DNA of 64,000 nt, from assembly GCF_001887355.1 (NCBI RefSeq), contig NZ_MPIN01000015.1, forward strand, positions 53,744 through 117,743, in the 5' to 3' direction. The translations under genes were made by a program, and so were the position numbers. How positions within the stretch are numbered: the stretch's first letter is position 1; each line of letters opens with the position of its first letter. Shown piece after piece: positions 45,357 through 53,580 of the stretch. The notes beneath the pieces are model-generated. The model was not told the origin of the DNA, did no database searches, and worked only from the letters and a program-made list of their open reading frames with translations. The stretch is from Cystobacter ferrugineus (GTDB lineage: Bacteria; Myxococcota; Myxococcia; Myxococcales; Myxococcaceae).

Positions 45357-46655
45357 TTGCCGGAACCCCAGGTGCGCCGGAGCTTTACCCGCGACGCGAA
45401 GGGGGTGGAGAGGCCATCCGGCCCGCCGCCGTACCCCCAGGGCGCGAAGGAGCTACACGTGGGCTTGGACCTCTTGAAGGAAAAGGGCGTTCCCCTGGAT
45501 CGCCAGAAGTTCACCTGGAAGGATCTGACGCGGCGGATGATCAGCAAGCTGGATGACGACGCGTTCACGCGTGTGCGCGTCATCCTGATGAATGGCATCG
45601 AGGCCGAGTCGGTGCGCTTCAGCCATGCGTGCGCGCGCATGAACCTCGATCTGCGCGAGCCCCTGGCCCTCATCCGCCGGGTGGAGCACTTCCAGCAGAC
45701 GCTGGTCAACTGGCTCAATCCAGGCAATCAGTCGCCCATCGAGACCACGCTCGGCTACGAGCAGACGGCCATCGAGGTGACGGCGAGCGTGGCCCTGCAC
45801 GAGCCGGATCCCTACCTCGCGCAGACCTACCGCTTCGGCATGCTCGAGGACTTCGATCACCTCTACCGCTACTCGGCGCTGTACGACCGGCTGACGGGCA
45901 AGGATCCCAACTACATCGTCCAGAGCTACACGGACATCATCCCCGGGCGGCCCACGGTCCTCGAGCACCGCCACCCGCTGGATGACGTGCGCCGTCCCTA
46001 TGCCTCGCGCACGGCGGACCCCATCACCAAGCTCAACGCGCTCACCATCGTGTCGGCCGAGAACCAGGTCCACACGTACTACATGAACATCGGGCCGCAG
46101 TTCACCGATCCGGTGGCGCGCATGCTCTACGCGGAGATCGCCGCCATCGAGGAGCAGCACGTCACGCAGTACGAGGCGCTGTGCGACCCGAGCGAGACGT
46201 GGCTGGAGAAGTGGCTGCTGCACGAGGCCAACGAGGTCTACAACTACTATAGCTGCCTGCAATCCGAGACGAACCCCGTCCTCAAGGAAGTGTGGCAGCG
46301 CTTCGTGGACTACGAGCTGGGCCACCTGCACTACGTGAAGGAGCTCTTCCAGCGCGTGGAGGGCCGCGACGCGGCCGAGGTGCTGCCCAGGGAGCTGCCC
46401 GAGCCCATCGGCTTCCACGAGCACCGCGCGTTCGTGCGCCAGGTGCTCAGCAACGAGGAGCACCTGAGCGCCAAGGGCACCGACTTCGTGATGCGCGCCG
46501 AGGAGGCCGAGCGCACGGTGCTCTACCGCGAGCAGCTCAACGCGGATGGTTCGCCGTCCGACATCGCCTCCGCCGGCTACATCTGGCGTCCGGGGACCGA
46601 GCTGTCGGTCGAGGCCAAACGTGAGGGCGTCGTGTCCGAAGGGAGGATTCAGTAA
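45357..46655 (+). CDS. Ferritin-like fold protein of unknown function
   Basis: A 432-residue protein whose helices carry repeated E and ExxH patterns (NGIEAESVRFSH, YEQTAIEVTASVALHE, YAEIAAIEEQHVTQYE, VDYELGHLHYVKEL), fitting a di-iron ferritin-like domain. It looks soluble. The TTG at 45357 gives MPEPQVRRSF; no ATG is in frame nearby. It is translationally coupled to the next gene (TAATG), which also looks ferritin-like, so the two probably act together. A role in oxidative stress or metal handling is plausible but unproven. Confidence 0.7.
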   Translation: MPEPQVRRSFTRDAKGVERPSGPPPYPQGAKELHVGLDLLKEKGVPLDRQKFTWKDLTRRMISKLDDDAFTRVRVILMNGIEAESVRFSHACARMNLDLREPLALIRRVEHFQQTLVNWLNPGNQSPIETTLGYEQTAIEVTASVALHEPDPYLAQTYRFGMLEDFDHLYRYSALYDRLTGKDPNYIVQSYTDIIPGRPTVLEHRHPLDDVRRPYASRTADPITKLNALTIVSAENQVHTYYMNIGPQFTDPVARMLYAEIAAIEEQHVTQYEALCDPSETWLEKWLLHEANEVYNYYSCLQSETNPVLKEVWQRFVDYELGHLHYVKELFQRVEGRDAAEVLPRELPEPIGFHEHRAFVRQVLSNEEHLSAKGTDFVMRAEEAERTVLYREQLNADGSPSDIASAGYIWRPGTELSVEAKREGVVSEGRIQ

Positions 46656-47410
46656 TGGAACGCAAGGCGAGTGAGATGGGAATGAACCGGACCGGCATCA
46701 AGACCTCTCCGGTGGAGAGCGCCAAGGAGATCGATGGCGCGGAGAAGCGCGGGGCCACGAGCATCGGGGATGCCTTGGCCATCGCCCGGGTGCGCCAGGA
46801 GTTCGCGCGCGAGGTGGAGGGACTGGGCTCGGTGCCGCCGCCCACCCCCAAGGGCATGGTGAAGGCGGCGGTGGACATGCTCAAGGGCGGGCGGGCCACC
46901 GTCTTCATCGACAAGCTGGGCCAGCGCGCCGGCTTCGAGCGCACCGGCGTGCGGCTGTACGAGGCGGCCCTGTCCAAGCTGGACGTGTTCGGCACGTGGG
47001 AGGGCGGACCCACGCGCGTCGAGCTGGAGAAGATCCGCCTGGATGAGCTGGCGCACTTCGCGCTCGTCGTGCGCACCATCGAGAAGCTCGGCGGTGACGC
47101 CACGGCGCTCACGCCCGCCGCGGAGCTGCAGGCCAACCTGTCCGAGGGCGTGCCCCGGATGCTGGTGGACCCGCGCGTCAACCTGCTGCAATCGCTCGAG
47201 GGTCTGCTGACGGCCGAGCTCGTGGACAACGCGAGCTGGGAGCTGCTCATCGAACTGGCGCGGGAGTTGGGGCACGCGGAGATCGCCGAGGAGTTCCAGC
47301 GGGCGCTCGACGCGGAGCAGGAGCACCTGGCGCTGGTGCGCGGGTGGATCTCCACGGGGACGATGCTGGAGGCGCGCGTCGGCGAGGAGGCCGCCGGCGC
47401 CCCGGCATAG
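46655..47410 (+). CDS. Ferritin-like fold protein, second of a pair
   Basis: A 251-residue helical protein. Possible metal-ligand runs are VELEKIRLDELAHFALVVRTIEKLG and EEFQRALDAEQEHLALVRGW in short blocks (E..E..H pattern). The ATG overlaps the TAA of the upstream gene. The pair is not named in my memory; the combination of a large and a small ferritin-like chain suggests a hetero-oligomer. Ends 14 nt before the convergent DUF924 gene. Confidence 0.7.
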   Translation: MERKASEMGMNRTGIKTSPVESAKEIDGAEKRGATSIGDALAIARVRQEFAREVEGLGSVPPPTPKGMVKAAVDMLKGGRATVFIDKLGQRAGFERTGVRLYEAALSKLDVFGTWEGGPTRVELEKIRLDELAHFALVVRTIEKLGGDATALTPAAELQANLSEGVPRMLVDPRVNLLQSLEGLLTAELVDNASWELLIELARELGHAEIAEEFQRALDAEQEHLALVRGWISTGTMLEARVGEEAAGAPA

Positions 47411-47423
47411 CGGGCCCGCCTCG

Positions 47424-48002
47424 CTAGAACGAGGAGTCCGGCTCCTGGAGGAAGGCCACTTCCTCCGGAGTCGACTCCCGGCCCAGCGCGGCGTTGCGGT
47501 GGGGGAAGCGCCCGAAGCGCGCCACGATGTCGTGGTGGCGCCGGGCGCTTTCGTACGTGATGACGCTGTCCGTGTTCTCCCAGGTGAGGGGCTCGATCAG
47601 CGCCACGGCCCGCCGCTGGTCCTGGATGTCCTCGCTGTGCATGAAGGGCAGGTAGAAGAACCACCGCCACACCGGAGGCAGGGGAACGTCGAGCCCGCGC
47701 GCGAGCGCCTGCTGCGCCACCTCACGCGCCCGCTCATCCGTGGCGTACGCCCGGGGCGAACCCCGGAAGACATTGCGCGGGAGTTGATCCAACAAGAGCA
47801 GCAGGGCCAGGGCGCCCCGGGGCTCGTCCCGCCAGGAGTCGAGCTCTCCGGCGGCCGCCTGCTCGCACGCTTCCTGGAAGCGACGGGTGCACTCGGTGTC
47901 AAAGGCTTCGTCGCGCTCGAACCACAGGCCTCGAGGCCGGGTATGGGCGGGCTCCGACGGCGAGCCGAACCAGAAGCCGAGGACGTCATCCACACGGGCC
48001 AT
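47424..48002 (-). CDS. DUF924 family protein
   Basis: A 192-residue protein with the family's landmarks: VLGFWFG at the N-terminus, LALLLLLDQLPRNVFRGSPRAYATD in the centre, and WRWFFYLPFMHSED then RRHHDIVARFGRFPHRNAALGRESTPEE at the end. The fold is TPR-like and helical; function unknown. AGGAGA lies 4 nt before the ATG at 48002. Confidence 0.92.
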   Translation of the reverse strand: MARVDDVLGFWFGSPSEPAHTRPRGLWFERDEAFDTECTRRFQEACEQAAAGELDSWRDEPRGALALLLLLDQLPRNVFRGSPRAYATDERAREVAQQALARGLDVPLPPVWRWFFYLPFMHSEDIQDQRRAVALIEPLTWENTDSVITYESARRHHDIVARFGRFPHRNAALGRESTPEEVAFLQEPDSSF

Positions 48003-48108
48003 GGAGTCTCCTGGAAGGGACTCCTTTCTAGCATCCCCTCGACGTGGGGGTGGCCCCCGGGAGGGAGCATCCGCACCTTTGCCCGGCACTGCACACTGGA
48101 GGTGGACG

Positions 48109-48642
48109 ATGACGGAGCACCACGCACTCAACAGCCCCTCGCTGTCGACGCTGAGCAACCCGACGCTGCGCAACGAGTCCCTCGCGGCCCTGGGGACCTT
48201 CGGGGCGCTCACCGCGGGGGCGGCCCTGCTGGGCGCGCGCGCCTCCAACAGTACCCAGGTGTGGTACCGCGGCCTGCGCAAGCCGCGCTTCCAGCCGCCC
48301 GCGTGGGTGTTCGGCCCGGTGTGGACGGCGCTCTACGGCCTCATGTCACTGTCGGCGTGGCGGGTGTGGAACCGGCCCGCGGGTCCGCGGCGCTCCTGGG
48401 CGCTCGCGCTGTGGGGCGTGCAGCTGGGCTTCAACGCCCTGTGGTCGCCCCTCTTCTTTGGAAAGCACCGCCCGCGCACGGCGCTCCTGGACATCGCGGC
48501 GCTCGGGGTGAGCCTCGCCGCGTACACCGGCGCGGCGCGCCAGGTGGACCGGGGCGCCGCGTGGATGATGGTGCCCTATCTCTCGTGGGTGGGCTTCGCC
48601 AGCGCGCTCAACGAGGAGATCGTCCGGCTCAACCCCCGCTGA
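48109..48642 (+). CDS. tspO: TspO/MBR (peripheral benzodiazepine receptor-like) membrane protein
   Basis: A 177-residue five-helix protein. The TspO signature is WYRGLRKPRFQPPAWVFGPVWT, followed by WALALWGVQLGFNALWSPLFF. TspO binds tetrapyrroles and is linked to stress or porphyrin handling. GGAGG lies 7 nt upstream of the ATG at 48109. Overlaps the convergent M50B-like gene by 14 bp. The N-terminal 40 residues are longer than in many homologues. Confidence 0.9.
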   Translation: MTEHHALNSPSLSTLSNPTLRNESLAALGTFGALTAGAALLGARASNSTQVWYRGLRKPRFQPPAWVFGPVWTALYGLMSLSAWRVWNRPAGPRRSWALALWGVQLGFNALWSPLFFGKHRPRTALLDIAALGVSLAAYTGAARQVDRGAAWMMVPYLSWVGFASALNEEIVRLNPR

Positions 48643-49429
48643 GGCCCCCGAAGGGCATGCGCGCGCGCACCCGCTCGCGCCGCCGGAGGATGGAGCGCAG
48701 CCCGAGCCCCATGGCCACGAGCGACAGCACCATCCACACCGCGGCCCAGAAAGGCGCGGGCAGCCAGGTGAGTTCGGCCATGGCGTGGGCATCCGAGACG
48801 CCCACCTCCAGGCCAATGCCGAACAGGCCCTTGATGTCCTGGAGCGCCAGCAGGCACGACAGCGCGGCGATCCACAGCACCACGCCGCGCCGCAGCCACA
48901 CCGGTCCCTTCCACGCGATGAGCCCCAGCAGGGCCGCCATGCCGGCGATGAAGCCGAGCGTGAAGAGGCCGTCCGAGCTCGAGGAGCCGGTGTAGTGCGC
49001 GTAGGTGCCGCCGGGATCCGGCGGGAGCAGGGGCACCCAGAGCACGGCGACGCCCACCATCCAAGCGACGAGACCCCACAAGAGCAACCGTCCGCTGCGC
49101 ATGCGCCCGGCGGCCACGAGCAGCAGGGCTCCGGCGACGGAGGAGCCCACGTAGCCGCCGGAGGCGATGAGCATCTCCTTCCAGCGCGAGCCGGTGATGG
49201 AGTGGTAGGTGAGGCCGCCGGTGGCGGGGCTGATGGTGACGCTGCTCACGTGCGAGCCCAGGGCCCAGGCGGTGAGGGCGTGCCCGCTCTCGTGCATGAG
49301 CGTGACGAGCAGCCTCAAGGGGTAGAGCCACACCGTCTGCCACAGGAAGACACTGGCGGCCGCGGCGAGCACCAGGCACGCGATCAGGGCGCGGGTGGAC
49401 AGGGGCGGCGGCTCCGGAAGGGGACGCAT
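48629..49429 (-). CDS. Peptidase M50B-like membrane protein
   Basis: A 266-residue protein with about seven hydrophobic helices. The zinc-site string HESGH (in LVTLMHESGHALTAWALG) lies in the first third. The set of helices fits the M50B-like family seen in actinobacteria and myxobacteria. A second motif (NPDG-like) is not present in usual form, so proteolytic activity is unproven. ATG at 49429. Confidence 0.8.
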   Translation of the reverse strand: MRPLPEPPPLSTRALIACLVLAAAASVFLWQTVWLYPLRLLVTLMHESGHALTAWALGSHVSSVTISPATGGLTYHSITGSRWKEMLIASGGYVGSSVAGALLLVAAGRMRSGRLLLWGLVAWMVGVAVLWVPLLPPDPGGTYAHYTGSSSSDGLFTLGFIAGMAALLGLIAWKGPVWLRRGVVLWIAALSCLLALQDIKGLFGIGLEVGVSDAHAMAELTWLPAPFWAAVWMVLSLVAMGLGLRSILRRRERVRARMPFGGLSGG

Positions 49430-49532
49430 GGGCCTTGGACGCTACCACGGGCCCGGAGGTTCCAGCACCCGCGGCCCCTGGGGGGGGTTGACTGGGGAAG
49501 TCATGTCCCGAATCCTATGTTATGAGTGGGTC

Positions 49533-50783
49533 ATGAAGATGAGTGACCTACCGTGTCCCTGCGGCAGCGGACTGGATCTCAGGCGATGTTGTGGGGCAGT
49601 GGTGAACCGCTTTCCTCGGCATCCTCCGCCGGGGTTGGATCCGGTCCTCACCGAGGCCTGTGTTCTCGCGCAGCGGGTGCTGGGCGCGCCTGACCTGTTC
49701 CAGCGCATGTCCGACTGCATGGAGCGTCTGCGGGAGATGTTCCGCGAGGGCGGGCCGCTGGCGTCGCTGCGCTGGCCCTGGGAGGAACTCGTCCCGCCCG
49801 TCGAGCGGCACATCTTCCGTGTCATGGCGGAGGTGGAGGACACCGACGAGTGGCGCGAGCAGTTGTTCGAACGCTGCGCGCCAGACCTGGTCTCTCCCGA
49901 GCGCCTGGAGCGGTTGAACGAGGCCCTGCGCCGCGAGTTGATGTCACCCGAGCGCACGGCGGACGAGAAGTGCGCGCTGGGAGTGGCGGTGGTGGAACTG
50001 CTGGCCGCGCCGCGGCACCCACCCTACTCGAGGCGGACGCAGGGAATGTCCATGGTGTCGTCGCTGCTGATGGCTCAGGTGGACGAGTGGGTGGAGCGTC
50101 GCCAGCGCGTCCAGGCGGTGGTGGATGAGGCGCTGGGGAACACGCGAGACGGCGGGGCGCGGCCGCACGCGGGATTCATCCGGGGCGTGGTGACGCAACC
50201 CGAGGTGCTCGAGGCGGCGCTGGAGCGGGCGGCCCGGGTGGATCCGGAGCTGATGGAGCTGATGGGCCGGTTCGAGGTGGGCATCCTGGGAGGCATCCTC
50301 GCGGGGCGCACGCCCAAGGTGCTTCACGGCGAGGAGTGGCTGTGGGTGACGGCGGTCTTGCGCGAGCACCTGGAGCCGGGCCGGGTGCCGGAGACGAGCG
50401 GACTGGCGCTCTTGCGCGTGCTCGACGCGCGGGTGCAGCAGGCCGTGCTGAGCCGGGTGGAGGCGGCGGGGAGGGATCGCTCGTCTCCGCCGGAGGCGGA
50501 GCAGTGGTTCTCCTGGGCCTACAAGGTGCTGGTGGTGCGTCCGGTGACGTTCTTCGAGGCCTTCGCGCGGGCACGCGAGGCGGTGTTGATCGAGCGCTTC
50601 GCGGGAGAGGCCGAGTGGGTGCACGAGCTGCGCCGGCGCGAGCGGTGGCGCCCGGAGGAGCTGGAGCCCTACCGGTTGCGGCTGGAGGCGGTGGGCGCGC
50701 CGGAGGCGGCGCGGTGCGTGCAGCGGCTCCAGGCGCACCTGCGCGGAGAGACTCCGGCGGGTGGCTGGGGCTTCATGACGTGA
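49533..50783 (+). CDS. SEC-C motif protein of unknown function
   Basis: A 416-residue helical protein. The zinc-binding SEC-C motif is at the N-terminus (PCPCGSGLDLRRCCG, residues about 6-20), an unusual place, since it is normally C-terminal in SecA. The remaining 390 residues are helical, charged and without named domains. ATG at 49533 (MKMSDLPC) is preferred, as it puts the motif at the start. Convergent with the next gene at 9 nt. Confidence 0.75.
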   Translation: MKMSDLPCPCGSGLDLRRCCGAVVNRFPRHPPPGLDPVLTEACVLAQRVLGAPDLFQRMSDCMERLREMFREGGPLASLRWPWEELVPPVERHIFRVMAEVEDTDEWREQLFERCAPDLVSPERLERLNEALRRELMSPERTADEKCALGVAVVELLAAPRHPPYSRRTQGMSMVSSLLMAQVDEWVERRQRVQAVVDEALGNTRDGGARPHAGFIRGVVTQPEVLEAALERAARVDPELMELMGRFEVGILGGILAGRTPKVLHGEEWLWVTAVLREHLEPGRVPETSGLALLRVLDARVQQAVLSRVEAAGRDRSSPPEAEQWFSWAYKVLVVRPVTFFEAFARAREAVLIERFAGEAEWVHELRRRERWRPEELEPYRLRLEAVGAPEAARCVQRLQAHLRGETPAGGWGFMT

Positions 50784-50792
50784 GCGCCGCGG

Positions 50793-51437
50793 TCAGGTGC
50801 CGGGCACCTTGCGGGGGAGGTCCGTGGTGACCACCGCCTGGAGCAGGTCCATCAGTCCGGGCCAGGCCTCGGCCGACAGCCACAGTCCTTCCGGGGCGTG
50901 CTCGGCGGACATGGCCAGGGACGAGGACTCGAAGAGGCGCGCGGACACCACGCCCTCGCTCGGGAGACTTCCCTCGATGTCCAGCACCTGGCCGTCCCAG
51001 CGCAGGCCCGGGGGGAGCAGCTTGTCCGCGAGGGCGCGCAGGGCGGCCTGTCCGGCGCTGGTGCGCACCACGCCCATGAGGAGCGCGGACGCGGTGGCGG
51101 TCTCCTCCAGCTCCACCTTGCCGGGGGTGCGCAGCCGCACCTTGTAGCGGCCCGAGGCCAGCTCCACGCGCTCCAGGGTGGTCTCCACCCGCAGGCGCCA
51201 GCCCTTCACGGACAGCCGCACGTCATACAGCGCGGGGCCGGAGCTCCACGCGGTCAGCTCCAGGTGCTTCACCTGCTGGAGCACCTGCCGGGTGAGGGCC
51301 TCGACGCGAGCGTGGGACAGGCGCACCCGCTTGCGCCCCACGTCCACCGCCACGTCCGCCGACATCGTCGACGGCAGTCGCTTCACCCAGTCGAGCGCGC
51401 CTTCCAGCATCTTCGTCGCCCGTGATTGCTCGGCCAT
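50793..51437 (-). CDS. Protein of unknown function downstream of the HNH/DUF4265 pair
   Basis: A 214-residue protein (MAEQSRATKM). No domain is recognised. It has alternating beta-strand-like segments (VAVDVGRKRVRLSHARVEAL, DVRLSVKGWRLRVETTLERVEL), suggesting a beta-sandwich resembling lipid- or sterol-binding LolA-like proteins, which is only a guess. GGAGG lies before the ATG. Its first 52 codons and the leader occur again at 52414-52681, as part of a direct repeat. Confidence 0.7.
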   Translation of the reverse strand: MAEQSRATKMLEGALDWVKRLPSTMSADVAVDVGRKRVRLSHARVEALTRQVLQQVKHLELTAWSSGPALYDVRLSVKGWRLRVETTLERVELASGRYKVRLRTPGKVELEETATASALLMGVVRTSAGQAALRALADKLLPPGLRWDGQVLDIEGSLPSEGVVSARLFESSSLAMSAEHAPEGLWLSAEAWPGLMDLLQAVVTTDLPRKVPGT

Positions 51438-51557
51438 GCTGCTTCCTCCCTGCACTTGGAACGCGGGGCAGCGTAGTACGAACTTCTTTCATTGAGCGAG
51501 ACAGGCTTCTTCGTAGCCCCATCGCTCCTGGGCCTCGCCTTCGTCCAGGTGCCTCTT
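51291..51557. repeat. Direct repeat copy A, about 268 bp
   Basis: Contains the last 22 codons of the DUF4265 gene, the 50-bp spacer and the first ~52 codons of the 214-residue gene. It is almost identical to copy B at 52414-52681; one T/C difference was seen at 51451. The distance between copies is 1124 bp. Confidence 0.9.
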
Positions 51558-51941
51558 CAATACCGCCAGGGGGACGGTGGGGGGAACGTCCACGGAGATA
51601 AGCCCTGGGATGTGGCTTCGCTCGATGTCGCAACCCAGTTCCTCGAGGAACTGTCTGACGGAAGGAATGTCTTTCTCGTCGTAGATGATGAGGCGAAGGG
51701 TGCTGTGACCCGAGGGGCGCACGACTTCCCGGAAACGAAGCTCCTGCTGCTCGAGCGTGGCGGAAACGATGTCGCCATACGCAATGCCCCTGGCGAAGAA
51801 GGGGACATTGTCAATCCGGAACAGCCCCTCTCCCACGGGGAGCGCCCACAGGCCCTCGTAGTCCGCGGGAGGGTAGTCGTCCTCATCCTTCTCCAGGTTG
51901 ACGACGACCTTGACCCGCTCATCCGCTCTGGGTGAGGTCAT
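51489..51941 (-). CDS. DUF4265 protein, probable immunity partner of the HNH nuclease
   Basis: A 150-residue acidic protein with the DUF4265 pattern: VNLEKDEDDYPPADYEGLWALP, FRIDNVPFFARGIAYGD, and RLIIYDEKDIPSVRQFLEELG. The ATG overlaps the stop of the upstream HNH gene by 4 nt (ATGA), and GGAGGAAGCACC precedes it. Coupling to a signal-bearing nuclease is typical of toxin-immunity pairs, so an immunity role is the best hypothesis. DUF4265 proteins occur next to toxins in other bacteria, as I recall, but this was not checked. Confidence 0.75.
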   Translation of the reverse strand: MTSPRADERVKVVVNLEKDEDDYPPADYEGLWALPVGEGLFRIDNVPFFARGIAYGDIVSATLEQQELRFREVVRPSGHSTLRLIIYDEKDIPSVRQFLEELGCDIERSHIPGLISVDVPPTVPLAVLKRHLDEGEAQERWGYEEACLAQ

Positions 51942-52372
51942 GGTGCTTCCTCCTGGCCCGGCTCCTTGCTTCCCTTCTTGAGGTTGCAGTCCCTGCAGAG
52001 CACCTGAGCGTTGTCCACATCGCCGGGACCGCCCTTGGCCTTGGGGATCTTGTGATCGACCTGGGTTTCGTTCCGCGGTGGGGTTACGCCCTTCTCGTGT
52101 TTCTTGCCCGGCACCGTCTCGACGTCGCAATTCTCACAGCGGTTCTTGCCCTCGTGCTCCTCGGCGTTCTTCTGCTTGACGATCTGTTTCTGCTTCGGGG
52201 TGAATGCCTTCCCGGGTCTGCTCCTGCCTGCGAGCACCTCCCCACGGGCAAGACCCGAGGGGTCGGTGGAAGGGTCAGCCGTTACGGAGAGAGTGGTGAC
52301 GGCAGTGCCCGGTTCCACGGGCGTTGGGAGCACGAGCGAAACGAGAAGAACGCAGAAAGCAAGCATGGCCAT
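51938..52372 (-). CDS. Exported HNH endonuclease, candidate toxin
   Basis: A 144-residue protein. A hydrophobic signal (MAMLAFCVLLVSLVLPTP) without an obvious lipobox starts it; a basic linker (PGKAFTPKQKQIVKQKNAEE) follows. The HNH motif is complete: C79xxC82, D106-H107, N121, C126xxC129, N130 (VDHKIPKAKGG..DNAQVLCRDCN). Small, exported, zinc-ribbon HNH nucleases are common toxin ends. The gene is directly coupled to DUF4265 (ATGA overlap) and lies between the 268-bp repeats. Confidence 0.85.
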   Translation of the reverse strand: MAMLAFCVLLVSLVLPTPVEPGTAVTTLSVTADPSTDPSGLARGEVLAGRSRPGKAFTPKQKQIVKQKNAEEHEGKNRCENCDVETVPGKKHEKGVTPPRNETQVDHKIPKAKGGPGDVDNAQVLCRDCNLKKGSKEPGQEEAP

Positions 52373-52375
52373 GTC

Positions 52376-52561
52376 CTATCCGTCATGGGGCAGCAATGAG
52401 CTGGAGGGATCTCGGGTGAGGGCCTCGACGCGAGCGTGGGACAGGCGCACCCGCTTGCGCCCCACGTCCACCGCCACGTCCGCCGACATCGTCGACGGCA
52501 GTCGCTTCACCCAGTCGAGCGCGCCTTCCAGCATCTTCGTCGCCCGTGATTGCTCGGCCAT
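52376..52561 (-). pseudogene. Truncated duplicate of the MAEQ gene N-terminus
   Basis: 61 codons from the duplicated ATG. The first ~47 residues are identical to the 214-residue protein (50793-51437), then a short unrelated tail (DPSSSLLPHDG) runs to a stop. It retains the ribosome site, so a short peptide could be made, but it has lost three quarters of the parent protein. It ends 3 bp before the HNH gene start. Confidence 0.8.
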
Positions 52562-52681
52562 GCTGCTTCCTCCCCGCACTTGGAACGCGGGGCAGCGTAG
52601 TACGAACTTCTTTCATTGAGCGAGACAGGCTTCTTCGTAGCCCCATCGCTCCTGGGCCTCGCCTTCGTCCAGGTGCCTCTT
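52414..52681. repeat. Direct repeat copy B, about 268 bp
   Basis: Second copy of the repeat at 51291-51557. It contains the DUF4265 tail (52613-52681), the spacer and the start of the 214-residue gene (52414-52561). Sequence beyond both ends is unrelated to copy A. Confidence 0.9.
52613..52681 (-). pseudogene. Orphan C-terminal tail of a DUF4265 gene
   Basis: The last 22 codons and stop of DUF4265 (KRHLDEGEAQERWGYEEACL..) are duplicated here without the rest of the gene; the frame upstream has no in-frame start. It shows that a DUF4265-like gene once preceded this copy, or that recombination brought only the tail. Confidence 0.75.
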
Positions 52682-52694
52682 GTACAGCTCCCCT

Positions 52695-53180
52695 TCATCG
52701 GGAGGCGGGCCTGCTCACCGTGGCCACCTTCTTCGCGTGGGCAAGGGCGTTCAGGCTCTCCTTCCGGAGGAAGTGCTCCTTGCGGATGCGCAGGACCCTC
52801 CGTTCCGCGTCCTCCAGCACGTCCCATGCTTCTCGGGCCCGGCGGGGAAAGAGATGGAGGGATTGCACGTAGAGGCAGGCGATGTGGACGCGCAGCGCGA
52901 GGTTGGAGAAGCCGAGCCGCTGGACACGACGAAGCCACTGGCCGAACTCCTCCCACGGCATGTCGAACGCGTACGCCTGGGAGACAAGGTCCTCCGCGAT
53001 ACCTCGCCGGGTCAGCTGACGCTCAACCTCGGTCTTCGCCTCGCGCAACCACCGTTTCTCCAGCTCCAGCAATGCGCGCTTGATCTCCTCGTATGGGGCG
53101 TCGGCCTTCAGCAGCTTCACGAGGAGTTGGTCCTTTCCCTGCCCGCGAGCCAGCTCGCGCTCTTTTCGTGTGCGTCGCAT
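52695..53180 (-). CDS. Helical protein, possible immunity gene of a decayed toxin
   Basis: A 161-residue helical, charged protein (MRRTRKERELARGQGKD) with no recognised family. Predicted helices are rich in Leu/Glu/Arg (RALLELEKRWLREAKTEVERQL, FGQWLRRVQRLGFSN). Its start lies 2 nt after the stop of the frameshifted Cys-rich ORF, as expected of a toxin-immunity pair. Its 3' end lies 13 bp from the repeat copy B, so the native C-terminus may have been cut by recombination. Confidence 0.6.
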   Translation of the reverse strand: MRRTRKERELARGQGKDQLLVKLLKADAPYEEIKRALLELEKRWLREAKTEVERQLTRRGIAEDLVSQAYAFDMPWEEFGQWLRRVQRLGFSNLALRVHIACLYVQSLHLFPRRAREAWDVLEDAERRVLRIRKEHFLRKESLNALAHAKKVATVSRPASR

Positions 53181-53182
53181 GG

Positions 53183-53490
53183 TTACGCTCCCGGACAGGG
53201 CTTGTCGTTGGCCTCCTTGGGCCATGACCCGTAGCGCATGCAGGCTTCGAAGCACGCTTTGCACTGCGTCTCGCCCCAGACCCGGCCCTCGATGCTTCCA
53301 CCGCCAGCTCAATACTCCTGTCGTAAGCCGGTGTGCAGATGTCCTTGCGCCATTTCTCCTTCTCCTGGCGGGTCGGGAACTTGGGAACCGCGGCCTTGAT
53401 TCGCTCAGCCGGCTGCGGCGGGGGTGTCACACTACACCTCTCATACTGGCCGGGGTTCATCTTCAGGCAGCAGGTGGCGGTGCTGTTCAA
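53183..53490 (-). pseudogene. Frameshifted small Cys-rich ORF, probable decayed toxin
   Basis: Two frames must be joined. The first (TTG or ATG start near 53490/53460: MNPGQYERCSV.. KEKWRKDICTPAYDRSIELAV) runs into the second near 53290-53305, which reads ..SIEGRVWGETQCKACFEACMRYGSWPKEANDKPCPGA and stops 2 nt before the next gene. The second part has a compact C-x2-C-x3-C pattern (CKACFEAC). The break may be a real frameshift or a sequencing error. Upstream is the DUF2381 stub, so an N-terminal export signal may be lost. Confidence 0.55.
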
Positions 53491-53515
53491 TAGAGCGCCT
53501 TCAGCACCCGTGTGC

Positions 53516-53580
53516 TCAAGGGAACGTCACGCCGCGCACGGTGAGGGTCCGGATTCCTTCCGACTCCGTCAGTCGTAGCA
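53516..53580 (-). pseudogene. C-terminal stub of a DUF2381 gene
   Basis: 65 bp nearly identical to the 3' end of the complete DUF2381 gene at 58584-59510 (coding ...LRLTESEG.RTLTVRGVTFP stop). Homology ends abruptly at 53580, exactly where the IS3-like end TGAGTTTGCCCC begins. The rest of the gene is gone. Confidence 0.85.
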
